A stretch of DNA of 64,000 nt, taken from contig CATJHO010000124.1 in assembly GCA_949740535.1 (NCBI GenBank), positions 29,075-93,074 of the forward strand. Direction: 5' to 3'. Numbering within the stretch: position 1 is the stretch's first letter; each line of letters begins with the position of its first letter. Made by a program: the position numbers and the translations under genes. The notes below the pieces were generated by a model. The model made no database searches. It saw only the letters and a program-made list of their open reading frames with translations, and was not told where the DNA came from. Positions 35,615 through 45,822 of the stretch are shown here, in pieces. Origin of the DNA: an uncultured Lachnospiraceae bacterium. Lineage in GTDB: Bacteria; Bacillota; Clostridia; Lachnospirales; Lachnospiraceae.

Positions 35615-35630
35615 TGTTTCACGTGAAACA
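35615..35630. promoter_or_regulatory. parS site 2
   Basis: TGTTTCACGTGAAACA, identical to site 1, in the gap downstream of rsmG. Confidence 0.97.
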
Positions 35631-35699
35631 TTCCAACAAGAAATAAATATTTCAGTTCCAAAGTCTTATAATGCCTTCAACACTAACTTTTGTTCTTAT

Positions 35700-36413
35700 T
35701 TAACGAATAGGTTCTTTTGTAGGTATCCCTGCCTTTCTCGGATATTTTCCAGAAGTATGCTTTATCTTTTTTATCTGAAGCAAACAGCGGGAAACCTCTG
35801 TCCCTGGAATCAATATCTCTAATTTCTGCTCCAGCTTTCCTCCCAAAACTTTAACTGCTTTTGCTCCCTCTTCTAATTCTTCCTGAATCTTACCAGATTT
35901 ATAAGAAACAAAATAACCATCCATTGTTACAAAGGGAAGACAATACTCTGACAAAGAAGCCAGATGTGCCACCGCCCTGGAAACACAAATATCAAAGCGT
36001 TCCCGATAACAACCTTGCCTGGCCAAATCCTCTGCCCGTCCATGCACTGCTTCAATGCCATTCAGACCAAGGTCCTCAATAACTTCCTTTAAAAACTGTA
36101 CCCGCTTATTAAGAGAATCTAATAAAACAACCTCTAGATCAGGATAAACAATCTTCAAAGGAATCCCTGGAAAACCGGCCCCTGTTCCTACATCCAGCAG
36201 CCTTCCTTTTGCTTCCATTACTTTGCAAAGCATCAAGCTGTCCAAAAAATGTTTTACTACCACATCTTCAAATTCCACAATGGCAGTCAGATTCATAACC
36301 TTATTCTTTTCAACTAATAATTCATAATACCGCATAAACTGTCGGGCCTGACTATCTGTCAAATCCAGATTCAGTCTTTTAAATGCATCTATAATCTGCT
36401 TATTGTTTTCCAT
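35700..36413 (-). CDS. rsmG: 16S rRNA (guanine527-N7)-methyltransferase RsmG
   Basis: 237-residue SAM methyltransferase (GidB). Motif I LLDVGTGAGFPGIPLKIVYPDLEVVLLDSL is near residues 68-97 and FDICVSRAVAHLASLSEYCLPF carries the later motif. It methylates G527 of 16S rRNA; loss gives low-level streptomycin resistance in other bacteria. Four bases after mnmG, in the conserved mnmE-mnmG-rsmG order, so co-transcribed. Confidence 0.96.
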   Translation of the reverse strand: MENNKQIIDAFKRLNLDLTDSQARQFMRYYELLVEKNKVMNLTAIVEFEDVVVKHFLDSLMLCKVMEAKGRLLDVGTGAGFPGIPLKIVYPDLEVVLLDSLNKRVQFLKEVIEDLGLNGIEAVHGRAEDLARQGCYRERFDICVSRAVAHLASLSEYCLPFVTMDGYFVSYKSGKIQEELEEGAKAVKVLGGKLEQKLEILIPGTEVSRCLLQIKKIKHTSGKYPRKAGIPTKEPIR

Positions 36414-36417
36414 AATT

Positions 36418-38319
36418 TTACATATCCTTTTTTGTTACATTCCGCCGTTGCTGTTCCATATAAACCAGCAGTACGGAAATATCTGCCGGTGAAACACCAG
36501 AAATCCGGGAAGCCTGCCCGATAGATACAGGCCGGTACGCTTCCAGCTTCTGTCTTGCTTCCGTACGGAGGCTGGGAACCTCTTCATATGAAAATTCCTT
36601 TGGAATCCGTTTATTTTCCAGTTTCTTAAACTGTTCTATTTGCTTTTTCTGCCGCTTGATATACCCTTCATATTTAATATGAATATTTACCTGTTCTGCC
36701 ACACCTCTAAGCAGAACCGGGCGATCTGGATCCAAAGGAGCGAGAAGATCATAATTTAATTCCGGTCGGCGGATTAACTCGGCCAAAGTAGAACCAGATG
36801 TAAGCAGAGTACTTCCGGCTTCTTCTAACACTTTTTGTACCCGCTCTCCAGTTCCAATATTTACATGTTCTACTCGGTAAATTTCCTCTGTAATCTGGAG
36901 TTCTTTTTTCAGAACCCCCTCATACCGCTCTCTGGAAATAAGCCCTGCTTCATACCCTATCCTGGTTAAACGCAGATCCGCATTGTCCTGACGCAGCAAC
37001 AAGCGATACTCTGCACGGGAAGTCATCATCCGATAAGGTTCCCGGTTTTCCTTTGTCACTAAATCATCAATCAAAACACCCAGATAAGCCTGAGAGCGAT
37101 CCAGCGTAATCTGCTCCCGGCCTAAAACCTTCATTGCAGCGTTAATGCCAGCCAAAAGACCCTGTGCTGCTGCCTCTTCATATCCGGAACTTCCATTAAA
37201 CTGCCCGCCGCTGAACAAACCAGAAATATTCCGAAACTCCAGAGTTGGATAAAGCTGCCGGGCATCAATACAGTCATATTCAATTGCGTAGGCATTTCGC
37301 ACTATCCTTACATGCTCCAGACCTGCCACGGAAGAATACATGGCATGCTGTACGTCCTCAGGAAGAGAGCTGGACATACCGCCCACATACATTTCATTGG
37401 TATAAAGTCCTTCCGGCTCAATAAACACCTGGTGACGTTTCTTATCAGCAAACTTTACAACCTTATCCTCAATGGAGGGACAGTATCTTGGTCCTGTTCC
37501 CTCAATGATTCCAGAGTAGAGCGGGGAGCGGTCCAGATTCTCCCGGATAATCTCATGGGTCCGTTCGTTGGTATAAGTCAGCCAGCAGGAAACCTGTTCT
37601 TTTTGTATTTCATCCGGATCTGTAGTAAAAGAAAAAGGTACAATCCTGGAATCTCCCGGCTGTTCTTCCATCTTACTGAAATCAATGGAACGCTTATCAA
37701 TACGGGCAGGCGTCCCAGTCTTAAAACGATACATCTGAACTCCCAGTTTCTTCAGAGAATCCGTCAGATGATTGGCCGCCTGCAGTCCATTTGGCCCTGT
37801 AGCATTGCTCACATCTCCATATATGCAGCGTGCTCTCAGATAAGTTCCCGTACAGAGAATCACTGCCTTTGCAGAATAAACAGCTCCCGAATAAGTCTTT
37901 ACCCCGGTTACCCGGTTTTCATCTGCAAGTATCTCTACCACTTCCGCCTGTATAATTGAAAGGTGATCCGTATTCTCCAACACTCTGCGCATACTGCGGG
38001 TATATTCAGATTTGTCCGCCTGAGCCCGCAGAGAATGGACAGCCGGACCCTTAGATACATTGAGCATCTTAGACTGAATAAAAGTTCTGTCAATATTTTT
38101 TCCCATCTCGCCGCCCAGGGCATCAATCTCACGGACCAGATGCCCTTTGGATGTTCCCCCGATATTCGGATTACAGGGCATCAGAGCAATGCTGTCCACA
38201 CTCACTGTAAATAAAATTGTTTCAAGCCCAAGCCTGGCAGACGCCAAAGCCGCCTCACAGCCTGCATGTCCAGCCCCTACCACCACAATATCACAATTTT
38301 CACTGTACACTGATTTCAT
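36418..38319 (-). CDS. mnmG: tRNA uridine-5-carboxymethylaminomethyl modification enzyme MnmG (GidA)
   Basis: 633-residue FAD/NADH enzyme. N-terminal Rossmann motif [22 protein letters not shown], then [51 protein letters not shown] for the second FAD region and a helical C-terminal domain ([22 protein letters not shown]) that binds MnmE. With MnmE it installs the cmnm5 group at U34 of several tRNAs. 13 bases from mnmE. Confidence 0.97.
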   Translation of the reverse strand: MKSVYSENCDIVVVGAGHAGCEAALASARLGLETILFTVSVDSIALMPCNPNIGGTSKGHLVREIDALGGEMGKNIDRTFIQSKMLNVSKGPAVHSLRAQADKSEYTRSMRRVLENTDHLSIIQAEVVEILADENRVTGVKTYSGAVYSAKAVILCTGTYLRARCIYGDVSNATGPNGLQAANHLTDSLKKLGVQMYRFKTGTPARIDKRSIDFSKMEEQPGDSRIVPFSFTTDPDEIQKEQVSCWLTYTNERTHEIIRENLDRSPLYSGIIEGTGPRYCPSIEDKVVKFADKKRHQVFIEPEGLYTNEMYVGGMSSSLPEDVQHAMYSSVAGLEHVRIVRNAYAIEYDCIDARQLYPTLEFRNISGLFSGGQFNGSSGYEEAAAQGLLAGINAAMKVLGREQITLDRSQAYLGVLIDDLVTKENREPYRMMTSRAEYRLLLRQDNADLRLTRIGYEAGLISRERYEGVLKKELQITEEIYRVEHVNIGTGERVQKVLEEAGSTLLTSGSTLAELIRRPELNYDLLAPLDPDRPVLLRGVAEQVNIHIKYEGYIKRQKKQIEQFKKLENKRIPKEFSYEEVPSLRTEARQKLEAYRPVSIGQASRISGVSPADISVLLVYMEQQRRNVTKKDM

Positions 38320-38332
38320 TCTCTTTTCCCCT

Positions 38333-39712
38333 TTATTTTCCTGTACAGAATCTGCTAAAGATTTCCTGAATCAGATCCTCTCCCATCTCTTTACCGATAA
38401 TACGGCCCAGCGCATCATAAGCTCCCATCAAATCAATCGTATAAAAATCTTCCGGCATACCCTGTTCAATACTACTCTGAACCATCAAAAGACTATTCTG
38501 AGCCTCCTCCAATGCATTCTTATGGCGGAGATTTGTTATCATAGGCTCATTCTTTAAGGAAATTTTACCCTGGAAAAATAGTTCCTGTATCATTTCCTCC
38601 AAATTCTTTAATCCCTGTCTTTCTTTAACAGAAAGAGATATTACTGGATGATCCGTCTTTTCCCGGATCTGTTCTTCTGTTACTACTGTATCCAGATCGG
38701 ATTTATTTAACAAAACAAGGGCTTTTTTATCCTTTAAGAGATTCAGAATTTTTTCATCACTTTCATCCAGTTTATCAGAGCTGTCCACCACATAAAGAAT
38801 TAAATCTGCGGCTTCTGCCTGTTCTTTTGCCCGGCTCACTCCAATCTGCTCCACCAGATCTTCTGTCTCCCGGATACCTGCTGTATCAAGAAGCTTCAGA
38901 CTGATTCCATTTAAATAAAGAGATTCCTCCAGAATATCCCTGGTAGTTCCTGCTATCTCTGTCACAATAGCCCGCTCTTCACCCAGAAGTGCATTCATAA
39001 GTGAAGATTTTCCCGCATTGGGTCTTCCAAGAATCACTGTTTTGATCCCTTCTTTTATCATCCTCCCATTCTCAAAGGTATCCAGTAAAACTTTCATTTC
39101 CAAAAGCAGCTGCTTCAAAACCTCAAAAATTCGTTCTGAATATCCATCCAGACTGATATGTTCCGGATCATCCAGGGCTGACTCCAAAAAAGCTGTCTCA
39201 TACAAAATCTGTTCACGAAACTTTCTTACCTTATCGCCCAGAGATCCCTTTAACTGAGATACAGAAGCCTGCAGAGCCATCTGATTCCCAGACTGTATTA
39301 CATCCATAACCGCCTCTGCCTGAGAAAGATCAATCCTTCCATTCAAAAAGGCACGCTGTGTAAATTCTCCCGGTTCTGCCAGACGGGCTCCCTGTTTTAT
39401 AACAGTTTCCAAAATTCTTTGTTGTACCAGAATTCCTCCATGACAGTCAATCTCTACCGTATCTTCTGCCGTATAGCTGTGGGGACCTTTCATCAAAAGG
39501 ACAATTACTTCATCCAGCAGTTCTTCCCCATCATAAATATTTCCATAATGAATGGTATAAGAAGGCTGATCTGACATTTGTTTATCTGGATTCTTCGGGC
39601 AAAAAATTTTATCTAAAATAGAAAAAGATGCTTCCCCGCTGACACGAATTATACCAATTCCCCCATGGGCCATAGCTGTAGCAATTGCTGCAATGGTATC
39701 AAAATGATTCAT
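38333..39712 (-). CDS. mnmE: tRNA modification GTPase MnmE (TrmE)
   Basis: 459-residue protein: N-terminal tetrahydrofolate-binding domain ([21 protein letters not shown]), central helical domain, inserted G domain with [10 protein letters not shown] (G1), DTAGIRET (G3) and NKSD (G4), and the C-terminal FCTGK tail whose Cys is the conserved catalytic-site residue. Partner of MnmG. RBS is a GGATAT-poor region, so translation may be coupled to khpB upstream (35-base gap). Confidence 0.97.
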   Translation of the reverse strand: MNHFDTIAAIATAMAHGGIGIIRVSGEASFSILDKIFCPKNPDKQMSDQPSYTIHYGNIYDGEELLDEVIVLLMKGPHSYTAEDTVEIDCHGGILVQQRILETVIKQGARLAEPGEFTQRAFLNGRIDLSQAEAVMDVIQSGNQMALQASVSQLKGSLGDKVRKFREQILYETAFLESALDDPEHISLDGYSERIFEVLKQLLLEMKVLLDTFENGRMIKEGIKTVILGRPNAGKSSLMNALLGEERAIVTEIAGTTRDILEESLYLNGISLKLLDTAGIRETEDLVEQIGVSRAKEQAEAADLILYVVDSSDKLDESDEKILNLLKDKKALVLLNKSDLDTVVTEEQIREKTDHPVISLSVKERQGLKNLEEMIQELFFQGKISLKNEPMITNLRHKNALEEAQNSLLMVQSSIEQGMPEDFYTIDLMGAYDALGRIIGKEMGEDLIQEIFSRFCTGK

Positions 39713-39747
39713 AAAGGATATTCCCTCTCTTCCAAAAAAGGAACGCC

Positions 39748-40656
39748 TCAGCGTTCCTTTTTCCTGTAATTGCGGTTATAACGATTCCGATTTCTTCCTC
39801 CATTATAATTATCCAGACGTACACCTTCCTTTAAGGTAACCACCACCCTGCGATAGGGTTCCTCGCCTTCACTGTGGGTACATACAAACTTATCATTCTG
39901 AAGGGCGGAATGAATCACTCTCCGCTCATAAGGATTCATAGGTTCTAAGGATACAGGCTTTCTCGTTCTCTTTACCTTATGAGAAATATTCACTGCCAGA
40001 TTCTCCAGAGTTGCCTTTCTTCTTTCCCGATAATTCTCTGTATCCACTTTTACACGGATATATTCTTCACTCTTCTTATTAGCTACAAGGCTGGTCAGAT
40101 ACTGAAGAGAATCCAGAGTCTGTCCTCTCTTTCCGATGAGAACACCCATATCTTCTCCTTCCAGCTCCACGTTCATCTCCCGCTCCTTTGGATTGGCTGT
40201 CACAGTGATTTGAACCTTTATCTCCATGGCTGCAAATACCTTATCCAGGAATTCCTTCACAGGCACAGTATCAATCTCGATCAGTTTTTCCGGTTTCTTT
40301 TCTTCTGTCAAAGCCTTAACAGGTGCATCTTCTTTTTCTTCCTTAACCGGCTCTTTTTTAACCTCTTTTCTAATTTCCTTTTTCGGTTCCGGAGCGGCAG
40401 GCTTTTCTGCCTCTTTCTCATTCACCTTTTCCAGAATCTTTTCAACTTCTTTTTCTGCCTTCTTGGAAACTGCAATTTCTTCATCTGTCTGAACATGAGC
40501 TTTAATCACAGCTTTTTTACTGCCGATTCCAAGAAATCCGGTACTTCCCTGTGAAATCACTTCATAAGCAATCTTATCTCTTGTAGTTCCAAACTTAATT
40601 GCCGCTTCCAAAACAGCATCATCGATGGTTTTTGCAGAAACTTCAATATATTCCAT
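39748..40656 (-). CDS. khpB: RNA-binding protein KhpB (Jag/EloR)
   Basis: 302-residue protein with the three Jag domains: Jag-N (MEYIEVSAKTIDDAVLEAA, about 1-50, with GSTGFLGIGSKKAVI), a long Lys/Glu/Pro-rich linker (about 65-140), KH domain (MGVLIGKRGQTLDSLQYL, about 165-185) and R3H domain (MNPYERRVIHSALQ, Arg-x3-His). It binds RNA with KhpA and links to cell elongation and division. Located between yidC and mnmE as in other Firmicutes. The long charged linker is typical of clostridial members. Confidence 0.94.
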   Translation of the reverse strand: MEYIEVSAKTIDDAVLEAAIKFGTTRDKIAYEVISQGSTGFLGIGSKKAVIKAHVQTDEEIAVSKKAEKEVEKILEKVNEKEAEKPAAPEPKKEIRKEVKKEPVKEEKEDAPVKALTEEKKPEKLIEIDTVPVKEFLDKVFAAMEIKVQITVTANPKEREMNVELEGEDMGVLIGKRGQTLDSLQYLTSLVANKKSEEYIRVKVDTENYRERRKATLENLAVNISHKVKRTRKPVSLEPMNPYERRVIHSALQNDKFVCTHSEGEEPYRRVVVTLKEGVRLDNYNGGRNRNRYNRNYRKKER

Positions 40657-40675
40657 AGCTTAAAACCCCCACTTC

Positions 40676-41944
40676 TTATTTCTTGCTTTTATTATTTTTC
40701 TCATTATACTGTTCTACCATTCTTGCCTTTGCAGCCAGACTTCCCGGCTTTGCAGCTCCTTTATTATAAAAATCGGTAGAATCCTGAATCGACTTCTGAC
40801 GCTCCTCGGAAGTAATCTCTCTCTTAGATGATTCTACATTCCGGGTGCTTGTCCTTGCAACACTGTTCAAACGTTCCGGCGGAAGACCATCTTTTTCCCG
40901 CTTCCGGTTATACTTCTCAATATTTTTCTTAATTTCTTCTTCAATATCCATATTACTCAGCTGCTTATTTATGATAACCTGCTGAACAGTACGGACCACA
41001 GCGCTCATAATCCAGTAAATACACACACCTACCGGAAGAATTGCACAGAAATAAACAGACATCAGAGGCATGAAATTATTCATCATCTTCATTGACTGCA
41101 TCATTTCATTGCCTTCACCATTGGCAGAAGCCGCAGCCTGAGGCATCAGACGAAGACTCAGCCATTGTGTAAATCCAGCCAGTATTGGAAACATCAGTGC
41201 CAGAATAAGTAAAAGATAATTCCCGTCTCCAAACGCTTCCTTTATACAATACCATGGAGAATTCACGATATTCAGGCCCAAAAAGCTGTTAAATCCGCTC
41301 AGCGTATTCTGAGTACTTTCCACGACACTGCTCAAGCTTGGAAATTCCGCTGCTATACTTTCCCACTCTGCGGTAGTCGCCTTATTTAACACGTCTATGA
41401 TGGTATTCTCCAAAGCAAAATCACGCTTCTGGAAAGAGGCGGCACTTTTTAATCCCTGAATAAATGCACTTCCTCCTGAAGTATTCAACAGATTTGTTAC
41501 CAGCGGATAATACGCCATTTTAATCTTATCAATATAAGCAGGAATTGCGTATACTACCGCATATACCGCAAGGAGAACCGGAAGCTGAACAAGCATCGGA
41601 AGACAGGTTCCTGTAGGTGAAGTCCCGTATTTTGCATAGACAGCCTTTGTCTCATCCTGCATCTTTATCATAGATGCCTGATCCTGCTTTCCCTTATATT
41701 TCTTCTGAATAGCCTGAATCTCCGGATTCATCCGCATGGACATTCTGGAAAACTTCTGCTGCTTGTATGTCAACGGAATCATAAGCATATATACAATAAT
41801 AGTAAACAGAATAATGGCAATTCCTACATTGGCAACTCCAACAGAGTCCAGAAAATTAAATATCTGATTAATAATCCAGCCTAAAATTCTTGCAATGTCT
41901 CCCAGAATAATTCTGGAATCCTGTGTTAAAAATAACTCTGTCAA
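40676..41944 (-). CDS. yidC: Membrane protein insertase YidC/OxaA
   Basis: 422-residue insertase of the YidC/Oxa1/Alb3 family. Core helices include VGVANVGIAIILFTIIVYMLMIPLTYKQQ, LPMLVQLPVLLAVYAVVYAIP, and MPLMSVYFCAILPVGVCIYWIMSAVV. A soluble segment of about 100 residues (about 150-240) interrupts the core, and the tail is long and basic (about 340-422). No lipoprotein signal peptide is visible, unlike Bacillus SpoIIIJ. The start codon is TTG (41944), chosen because GGAGG lies 9 bases upstream and no ATG is near. Confidence 0.95.
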   Translation of the reverse strand: MTELFLTQDSRIILGDIARILGWIINQIFNFLDSVGVANVGIAIILFTIIVYMLMIPLTYKQQKFSRMSMRMNPEIQAIQKKYKGKQDQASMIKMQDETKAVYAKYGTSPTGTCLPMLVQLPVLLAVYAVVYAIPAYIDKIKMAYYPLVTNLLNTSGGSAFIQGLKSAASFQKRDFALENTIIDVLNKATTAEWESIAAEFPSLSSVVESTQNTLSGFNSFLGLNIVNSPWYCIKEAFGDGNYLLLILALMFPILAGFTQWLSLRLMPQAAASANGEGNEMMQSMKMMNNFMPLMSVYFCAILPVGVCIYWIMSAVVRTVQQVIINKQLSNMDIEEEIKKNIEKYNRKREKDGLPPERLNSVARTSTRNVESSKREITSEERQKSIQDSTDFYNKGAAKPGSLAAKARMVEQYNEKNNKSKK

Positions 41945-41972
41945 CGAAAAAATCCTCCTTCAAATTCCTTTC

Positions 41973-42182
41973 TTACGGTACCGGATCATATCCTCCCTTA
42001 GAAAACGGATTACACCTTAAAATCCTCCATGCCGCCAGAATACTTCCTTTTAAGGCTCCGTACTTCTCAACCGCTTCCAGTCCATATTGTGAACAGCTGG
42101 GAATATAAGGACATTTGGTGCTTTTCATAGGCGATAGATATTTCTGATAAAATTGAATCATCCTGATCAATATGGTTTTCAT
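41973..42182 (-). CDS. yidD: Membrane protein insertion efficiency factor YidD
   Basis: 69-residue Yid[59 protein letters not shown] contains, in short pieces, the conserved Cys residues ([16 protein letters not shown]) and the terminal GGYDPVP. It aids YidC-dependent insertion. Its ATG overlaps the rnpA stop by 4 bases. Confidence 0.96.
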   Translation of the reverse strand: MKTILIRMIQFYQKYLSPMKSTKCPYIPSCSQYGLEAVEKYGALKGSILAAWRILRCNPFSKGGYDPVP

Positions 42183-42526
42183 TTTTCTTTGATAACTCCC
42201 TGAAGTTTTCCCAAGTGAAGCAGGGCATCGGAAATTTCCTGAAAACTTTTTCCCTTTGCACTTACCCTTGCGATGACTACCATATCCAAACCACTATTGA
42301 ATATGTCTTCCTGTAGTCTGTAACTTTCCCGAACCAGCCGTGTTATGCGATGTCTCACAATACTGTTTCCTACCTTTTTACTAACAGAAATTCCAAGGCG
42401 GTTCTTTGACAGACCGTTTTTCCTCACATACAAAACGAGATAACGGTTCGCACGGGATTTTCCCTCCTTATATATAAGCTGAAAATCCCGGTTTTTCTTC
42501 AATGATTCTGAATGGGGATACTTCAT
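42179..42526 (-). CDS. rnpA: Ribonuclease P protein component
   Basis: 115-residue basic protein that binds the RNase P RNA to mature tRNA 5' ends. Signature [30 protein letters not shown] carries the RNR motif; [19 protein letters not shown] is the N-terminal block. Start at ATG 42526 with GGGAG 5 bases upstream; the alternative upstream TTG adds six residues. The RNase P RNA gene is not in the window. Confidence 0.95.
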   Translation of the reverse strand: MKYPHSESLKKNRDFQLIYKEGKSRANRYLVLYVRKNGLSKNRLGISVSKKVGNSIVRHRITRLVRESYRLQEDIFNSGLDMVVIARVSAKGKSFQEISDALLHLGKLQGVIKEK

Positions 42527-42603
42527 ACATACTCCCAGATACAAGGCATATGAAAAAACCGCCCTTTAGGTATTCTTCTATGCCAAACCACAAAAACTTA
42601 AGG

Positions 42604-42627
42604 AAAAAGGCCACATAGATGCGGCCT
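42604..42627 (-). terminator. Attenuator/terminator between rpmH and rnpA
   Basis: On the minus strand AGGCCGCA-TCTA-TGTGGCCT (one G-T pair) followed by TTTTTCC. It begins with the rpmH stop codon region and would reduce readthrough from the highly expressed rpmH into rnpA. Confidence 0.75.
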
Positions 42628-42760
42628 AAGCAGACAATTTCTTTCTTCCTTTTAATCTTCTTGCTGCTATTACTTTTCTTCCGCCAGCTGTACTCATTCT
42701 GGCTCTGAATCCATGAACTCTTGCTCTGGATTTTTTCTTTGGCTGAAAGGTCATTTTCAT
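42626..42760 (-). CDS. rpmH: 50S ribosomal protein L34
   Basis: 44-residue ribosomal protein L34, too short for most open-frame searches. The translation reads [19 protein letters not shown], then [19 protein letters not shown], ending KKLSA, matching L34 throughout. Start at ATG 42760 with AGGAGG 12 bases upstream; a second in-frame ATG two codons later is closer to the usual MKRTFQP start but further from the site. A strong consensus promoter precedes it. It is the first gene of the leftward rpmH-rnpA-yidD-yidC-khpB cluster at the origin. Confidence 0.96.
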   Translation of the reverse strand: MKMTFQPKKKSRARVHGFRARMSTAGGRKVIAARRLKGRKKLSA

Positions 42761-42798
42761 GTCTCAAAACACCTCCTCTTCTAAAAAACATTATCTCA

Positions 42799-42827
42799 AT
42801 TATATTAGGAAAAAACCCTAAAGTCAA
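42799..42827 (-). promoter_or_regulatory. Promoter of rpmH
   Basis: On the minus strand TTGACT (42827-42822), 17-base spacer, TATAAT (42804-42799). Confidence 0.75.
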
Positions 42828-42888
42828 GCAATTTGCTGTCTTTTTTCATTTTCGAAAATTTCCACGGTATCTTGTTGTGCCAAAAATA

Positions 42889-42981
42889 TTTGTCCACAAG
42901 ATATGGAAATCATGAGAATAATTTGTGGAAATATGGAATTTTTTATTTTTTCTTGATTAACAAAATGATTTGGTATATTAT
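42889..42981 (+). promoter_or_regulatory. dnaA promoter with upstream weak DnaA box
   Basis: TTGATT (42953-42958), 17-base spacer and TATTAT (42976-42981) form the promoter. TTGTCCACA (42890-42898) differs from the DnaA box TTATCCACA by one base, consistent with autoregulation, though only one reasonable box is seen on this side of dnaA. Confidence 0.55.
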
Positions 42982-43043
42982 TGAATATAGGATAAATTGC
43001 TTTTTTATAGTTAAGTGTACCTGTTTGGCCTATGGAGGAAAAA

Positions 43044-44420
43044 ATGAACTTAATTTTAGATAAATGGAACGATATACTGGAATATATCCGTAAGGAACAT
43101 GAGCTTTCCGATGTTTCTTTCGAAACATGGCTTACCCCCTTAAAAGTCCACAGTATCCAGGATGATACAGTGCGGATTATTGTACCCATGGATCAGATGA
43201 TTACTTATCTGGATTCCAAGTTTAAAATTCCCATGTACGTGGCAATTGCAGAATTTACAAAGAACAAATATGATGTTGAATTTATCACAAAAGATGAGGC
43301 CGCAAAGCTTAATCCGGATCAAAAAAAAGAAGCTTCTGCCCCCTCTTCCAAGCCAAAACCCATACCAGGCAATGTCAGTTCTGAAAATTCCAGCATCAAT
43401 ACAAAATATACCTTTGATACCTTTGTTGTAGGCAATAACAATAAGTTTGCCCATGCTGCATCTCTTGCAGTAGCCGAGACTCCGGGAATTGTATACAATC
43501 CCCTTTTCCTTCACGGAGGAGTGGGACTTGGAAAAACCCATTTAATGCATGCAATTGCCAACTATATCCTGCAGATGGATCCGGATAAAAAAGTAATCTA
43601 TACCACAAGTGAAGATTTTACAAATGAGCTGATTGATACTCTGAGGGATACAAAAACACCCGACGGCATGGCTAAATTCCGGGAAAAATACCGGAATATT
43701 GATGTTCTGCTCATTGATGATATTCAGTTTATTATTGGAAAAGAAAGTACGCAGGAAGAATTCTTCCATACTTTTAATTCTCTTTACAATGCCAATAAAC
43801 AGATTATTATCTCCAGCGATCGCCCTCCCAAAGACATTGAGACTTTGGAAGAACGCCTTAGGACCCGTTTTGAATGCGGTCTCATCGCAGATATCTCTGC
43901 TCCGGATTTTGAAACGCGTATGGCAATTCTTCGAAAAAAGGAAGAACAGGAAGGGCATCAGGTTGATGATGCCATTATCACTTACATTGCCACAAATATC
44001 AAATCCAATATCCGGGAACTGGAAGGAGCCTTCAATAAATTATTTGCCCTTTCTAATATAGAAAATTTACCGATTGATACCAGTCTGGCAGAGAGAGCCA
44101 TTAAAGACATTATCTCTCCGGAAGAAAGCCGCAAGGTAACACCGGAGCTTATCATCGATGTGGTAGCAGATCATTTCCATATCACAGTAAAAGATATCAA
44201 CGGTCCAAAACGAAATGCAAGTCTTACTTATCCCCGGCATATTGCCATGTATCTCTGTTACGATTTAGGAATTCCTCTGGCACAGATCGGCGAAATCATG
44301 GGAGGTAAACATCATACATCGGTTATGAATGGTGTAAAAAAGATTTCAGATGAAATTGAACATGACGATTCTGCCAGACATACCATTCAGATACTTAAAA
44401 AAAAGATTTATCCCGACTAA
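43044..44420 (+). CDS. dnaA: Chromosomal replication initiator DnaA
   Basis: 458-residue initiator. Domain I at 1-85 (SFETWLTPLKVHSI), short linker (about 90-110, Lys/Pro/Ser), AAA+ domain III with GGVGLGKTHLMHAI (Walker A), VLLIDDIQFI (Walker B), and domain IV with the DnaA signature (LTYPRHIAMYLCYD and GGKHHTSVMNGV). ATG 43044 is preferred: GGAGGA lies between it and an in-frame ATG at 43032, so the latter would be inside the ribosome site. Confidence 0.98.
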   Translation: MNLILDKWNDILEYIRKEHELSDVSFETWLTPLKVHSIQDDTVRIIVPMDQMITYLDSKFKIPMYVAIAEFTKNKYDVEFITKDEAAKLNPDQKKEASAPSSKPKPIPGNVSSENSSINTKYTFDTFVVGNNNKFAHAASLAVAETPGIVYNPLFLHGGVGLGKTHLMHAIANYILQMDPDKKVIYTTSEDFTNELIDTLRDTKTPDGMAKFREKYRNIDVLLIDDIQFIIGKESTQEEFFHTFNSLYNANKQIIISSDRPPKDIETLEERLRTRFECGLIADISAPDFETRMAILRKKEEQEGHQVDDAIITYIATNIKSNIRELEGAFNKLFALSNIENLPIDTSLAERAIKDIISPEESRKVTPELIIDVVADHFHITVKDINGPKRNASLTYPRHIAMYLCYDLGIPLAQIGEIMGGKHHTSVMNGVKKISDEIEHDDSARHTIQILKKKIYPD

Positions 44421-44436
44421 AAACCGCTTCTTAACG

Positions 44437-44660
44437 TGTGAATAATCCGTGGATAACTGGAAATTAACTTTATTTACATATTCTGGAATGTGAATAACTG
44501 ATGTGTTTTCCAGAAGCTTTGACAAGCTTTCCCACATACTTATTCAAAAGAAAAATCCTTTATTTCAGGGGCTTACAATGGGTTTTCAACATATTCACAG
44601 TCCCTACTAAGACGAAGACGAATTATTTTATTTATATATACATACGAAAGGAGTTTCCCA
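44437..44660. other. oriC: Origin region: DnaA boxes and AT-rich unwinding stretch
   Basis: Between dnaA and dnaN: TGTGAATAA at 44437-44445, CGTGGATAA at 44448-44456 (one mismatch), TGTGAATAA at 44489-44497, ATATTCACA at 44591-44599 (one mismatch, opposite orientation), then an AT-rich run (TTATTTTATTTATATATACAT) near 44625-44646. Gene orientation flips from leftward to rightward at dnaA, which supports origin placement here. Confidence 0.85.
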
Positions 44661-44664
44661 CATC

Positions 44665-45777
44665 ATGAAAATTATCTGTACCAAAGCAGATTTACTGAAA
44701 GGTGTTAATATTGCTCTGAAAGCAGTTCCGTCAAAAACAACCATGTCTATTTTAGAATGCATCCTCATTGACGCATCTACCCAGAAGATAAAATTGGTGG
44801 CCAATGACATGGAACTTGGAATTGAAACCATTGTGGAAGGTGAGATTGAAGAAAAAGGAATTGTGGCCATTGATGCCAAGATATTTTCAGAGATTGTCAG
44901 GAAGCTTCCTGACAATTATGTGACCATTGAGACAGACAGTGAGTTCCATACAAAGATTACCTGTGAAAAAGCCAAATTTCATATTTCGGGAAAATCAGGA
45001 GAAGATTTTGCAAGTCTTCCATACATAGAGCGGGAAGGATATGTTACCATTTCTCAATTCAGCTTAAAAGAGATTATCAAGCAGACGATTTTCTCTATTT
45101 CTGACAATGAAAATAATAAAGCTATGACAGGAGAGCTTTTTGAACTGAAAGATCAGAAGCTGAAAGTGGTATCTCTGGACGGCCACAGGGTATCTATCCG
45201 GACGATTGAGTTAAAAGAGAATTACGATCCTAAGAAAGTCATTGTTCCGGGAAAAACACTTATAGAAATCAGTAAAATTTTATCCGGGGAAATGGATTCT
45301 ATGGTACGTATTTATTTCTCTAAAAATAATATTGTATTTGAATTTGATGAGACAACGGTTATATCCCGGCTGATTGAGGGAGAGTATTTCCGCATTGAGC
45401 AGATGTTGTCCAACGACTATGAAACAAAAGTAAAGGTCAATAAGAAAGAATTTTTAAATTGTATTGACCGGGCTACACTTCTTATCAAGGAAGGAGATAA
45501 AAAGCCCATTATTATTCAAATCAGTGATGGGGAGATGAATTTGAAAATTACTTCCGGCCTTGGTTCTATGAATGAAGAAATTGTCATTGATAAAGTAGGC
45601 AAGGATATTTTAATTGGATTTAATCCAAAATTTTTAATTGATGCGCTTCGGGTCATTGATGATGAGACAATAACTCTGTACATGGTGAATCCTAAGGCTC
45701 CCTGTTTTATCCGCAATGAGGAAGAATCTTATATTTATTTGATTTTACCTGTGAATTTTAACAGTGCGGTAAATTAG
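44665..45777 (+). CDS. dnaN: DNA polymerase III beta subunit (sliding clamp)
   Basis: 370-residue clamp of three topologically similar domains. Starts MKIICTKADLLKGVNIALKAVPSKTTMSILECIL; the C terminus ends with the conserved-type ILPVNFNSAVN, near the hydrophobic cleft that binds polymerase and clamp-binding motifs. AAAGGAG precedes the ATG. Follows dnaA in the standard order; the 244-base gap carries the origin elements. Confidence 0.97.
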   Translation: MKIICTKADLLKGVNIALKAVPSKTTMSILECILIDASTQKIKLVANDMELGIETIVEGEIEEKGIVAIDAKIFSEIVRKLPDNYVTIETDSEFHTKITCEKAKFHISGKSGEDFASLPYIEREGYVTISQFSLKEIIKQTIFSISDNENNKAMTGELFELKDQKLKVVSLDGHRVSIRTIELKENYDPKKVIVPGKTLIEISKILSGEMDSMVRIYFSKNNIVFEFDETTVISRLIEGEYFRIEQMLSNDYETKVKVNKKEFLNCIDRATLLIKEGDKKPIIIQISDGEMNLKITSGLGSMNEEIVIDKVGKDILIGFNPKFLIDALRVIDDETITLYMVNPKAPCFIRNEEESYIYLILPVNFNSAVN

Positions 45778-45822
45778 AGCTTTGTCCGGAAAGATTATCA
45801 TCGTTAAGAAATAGGAGCATGT

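Larger units (their letters stand above)
35169..35699. other. 531-base AT-rich gap with parS and a repeat
   Basis: No credible gene on either strand. It holds the second dispersed repeat (35381-35440), a short palindrome CAAATATTTAGATATTTG near 35238, an AAACACT / AGTGTTT pair just before parS, and parS site 2 at 35615. Base composition is clearly more AT-rich than the flanking genes. Confidence 0.7.

Noticed and set aside
42841..42931. Additional DnaA boxes upstream of dnaA
   Set aside because: Apart from TTGTCCACA, candidates such as TGTGGAAAT have two or more mismatches.
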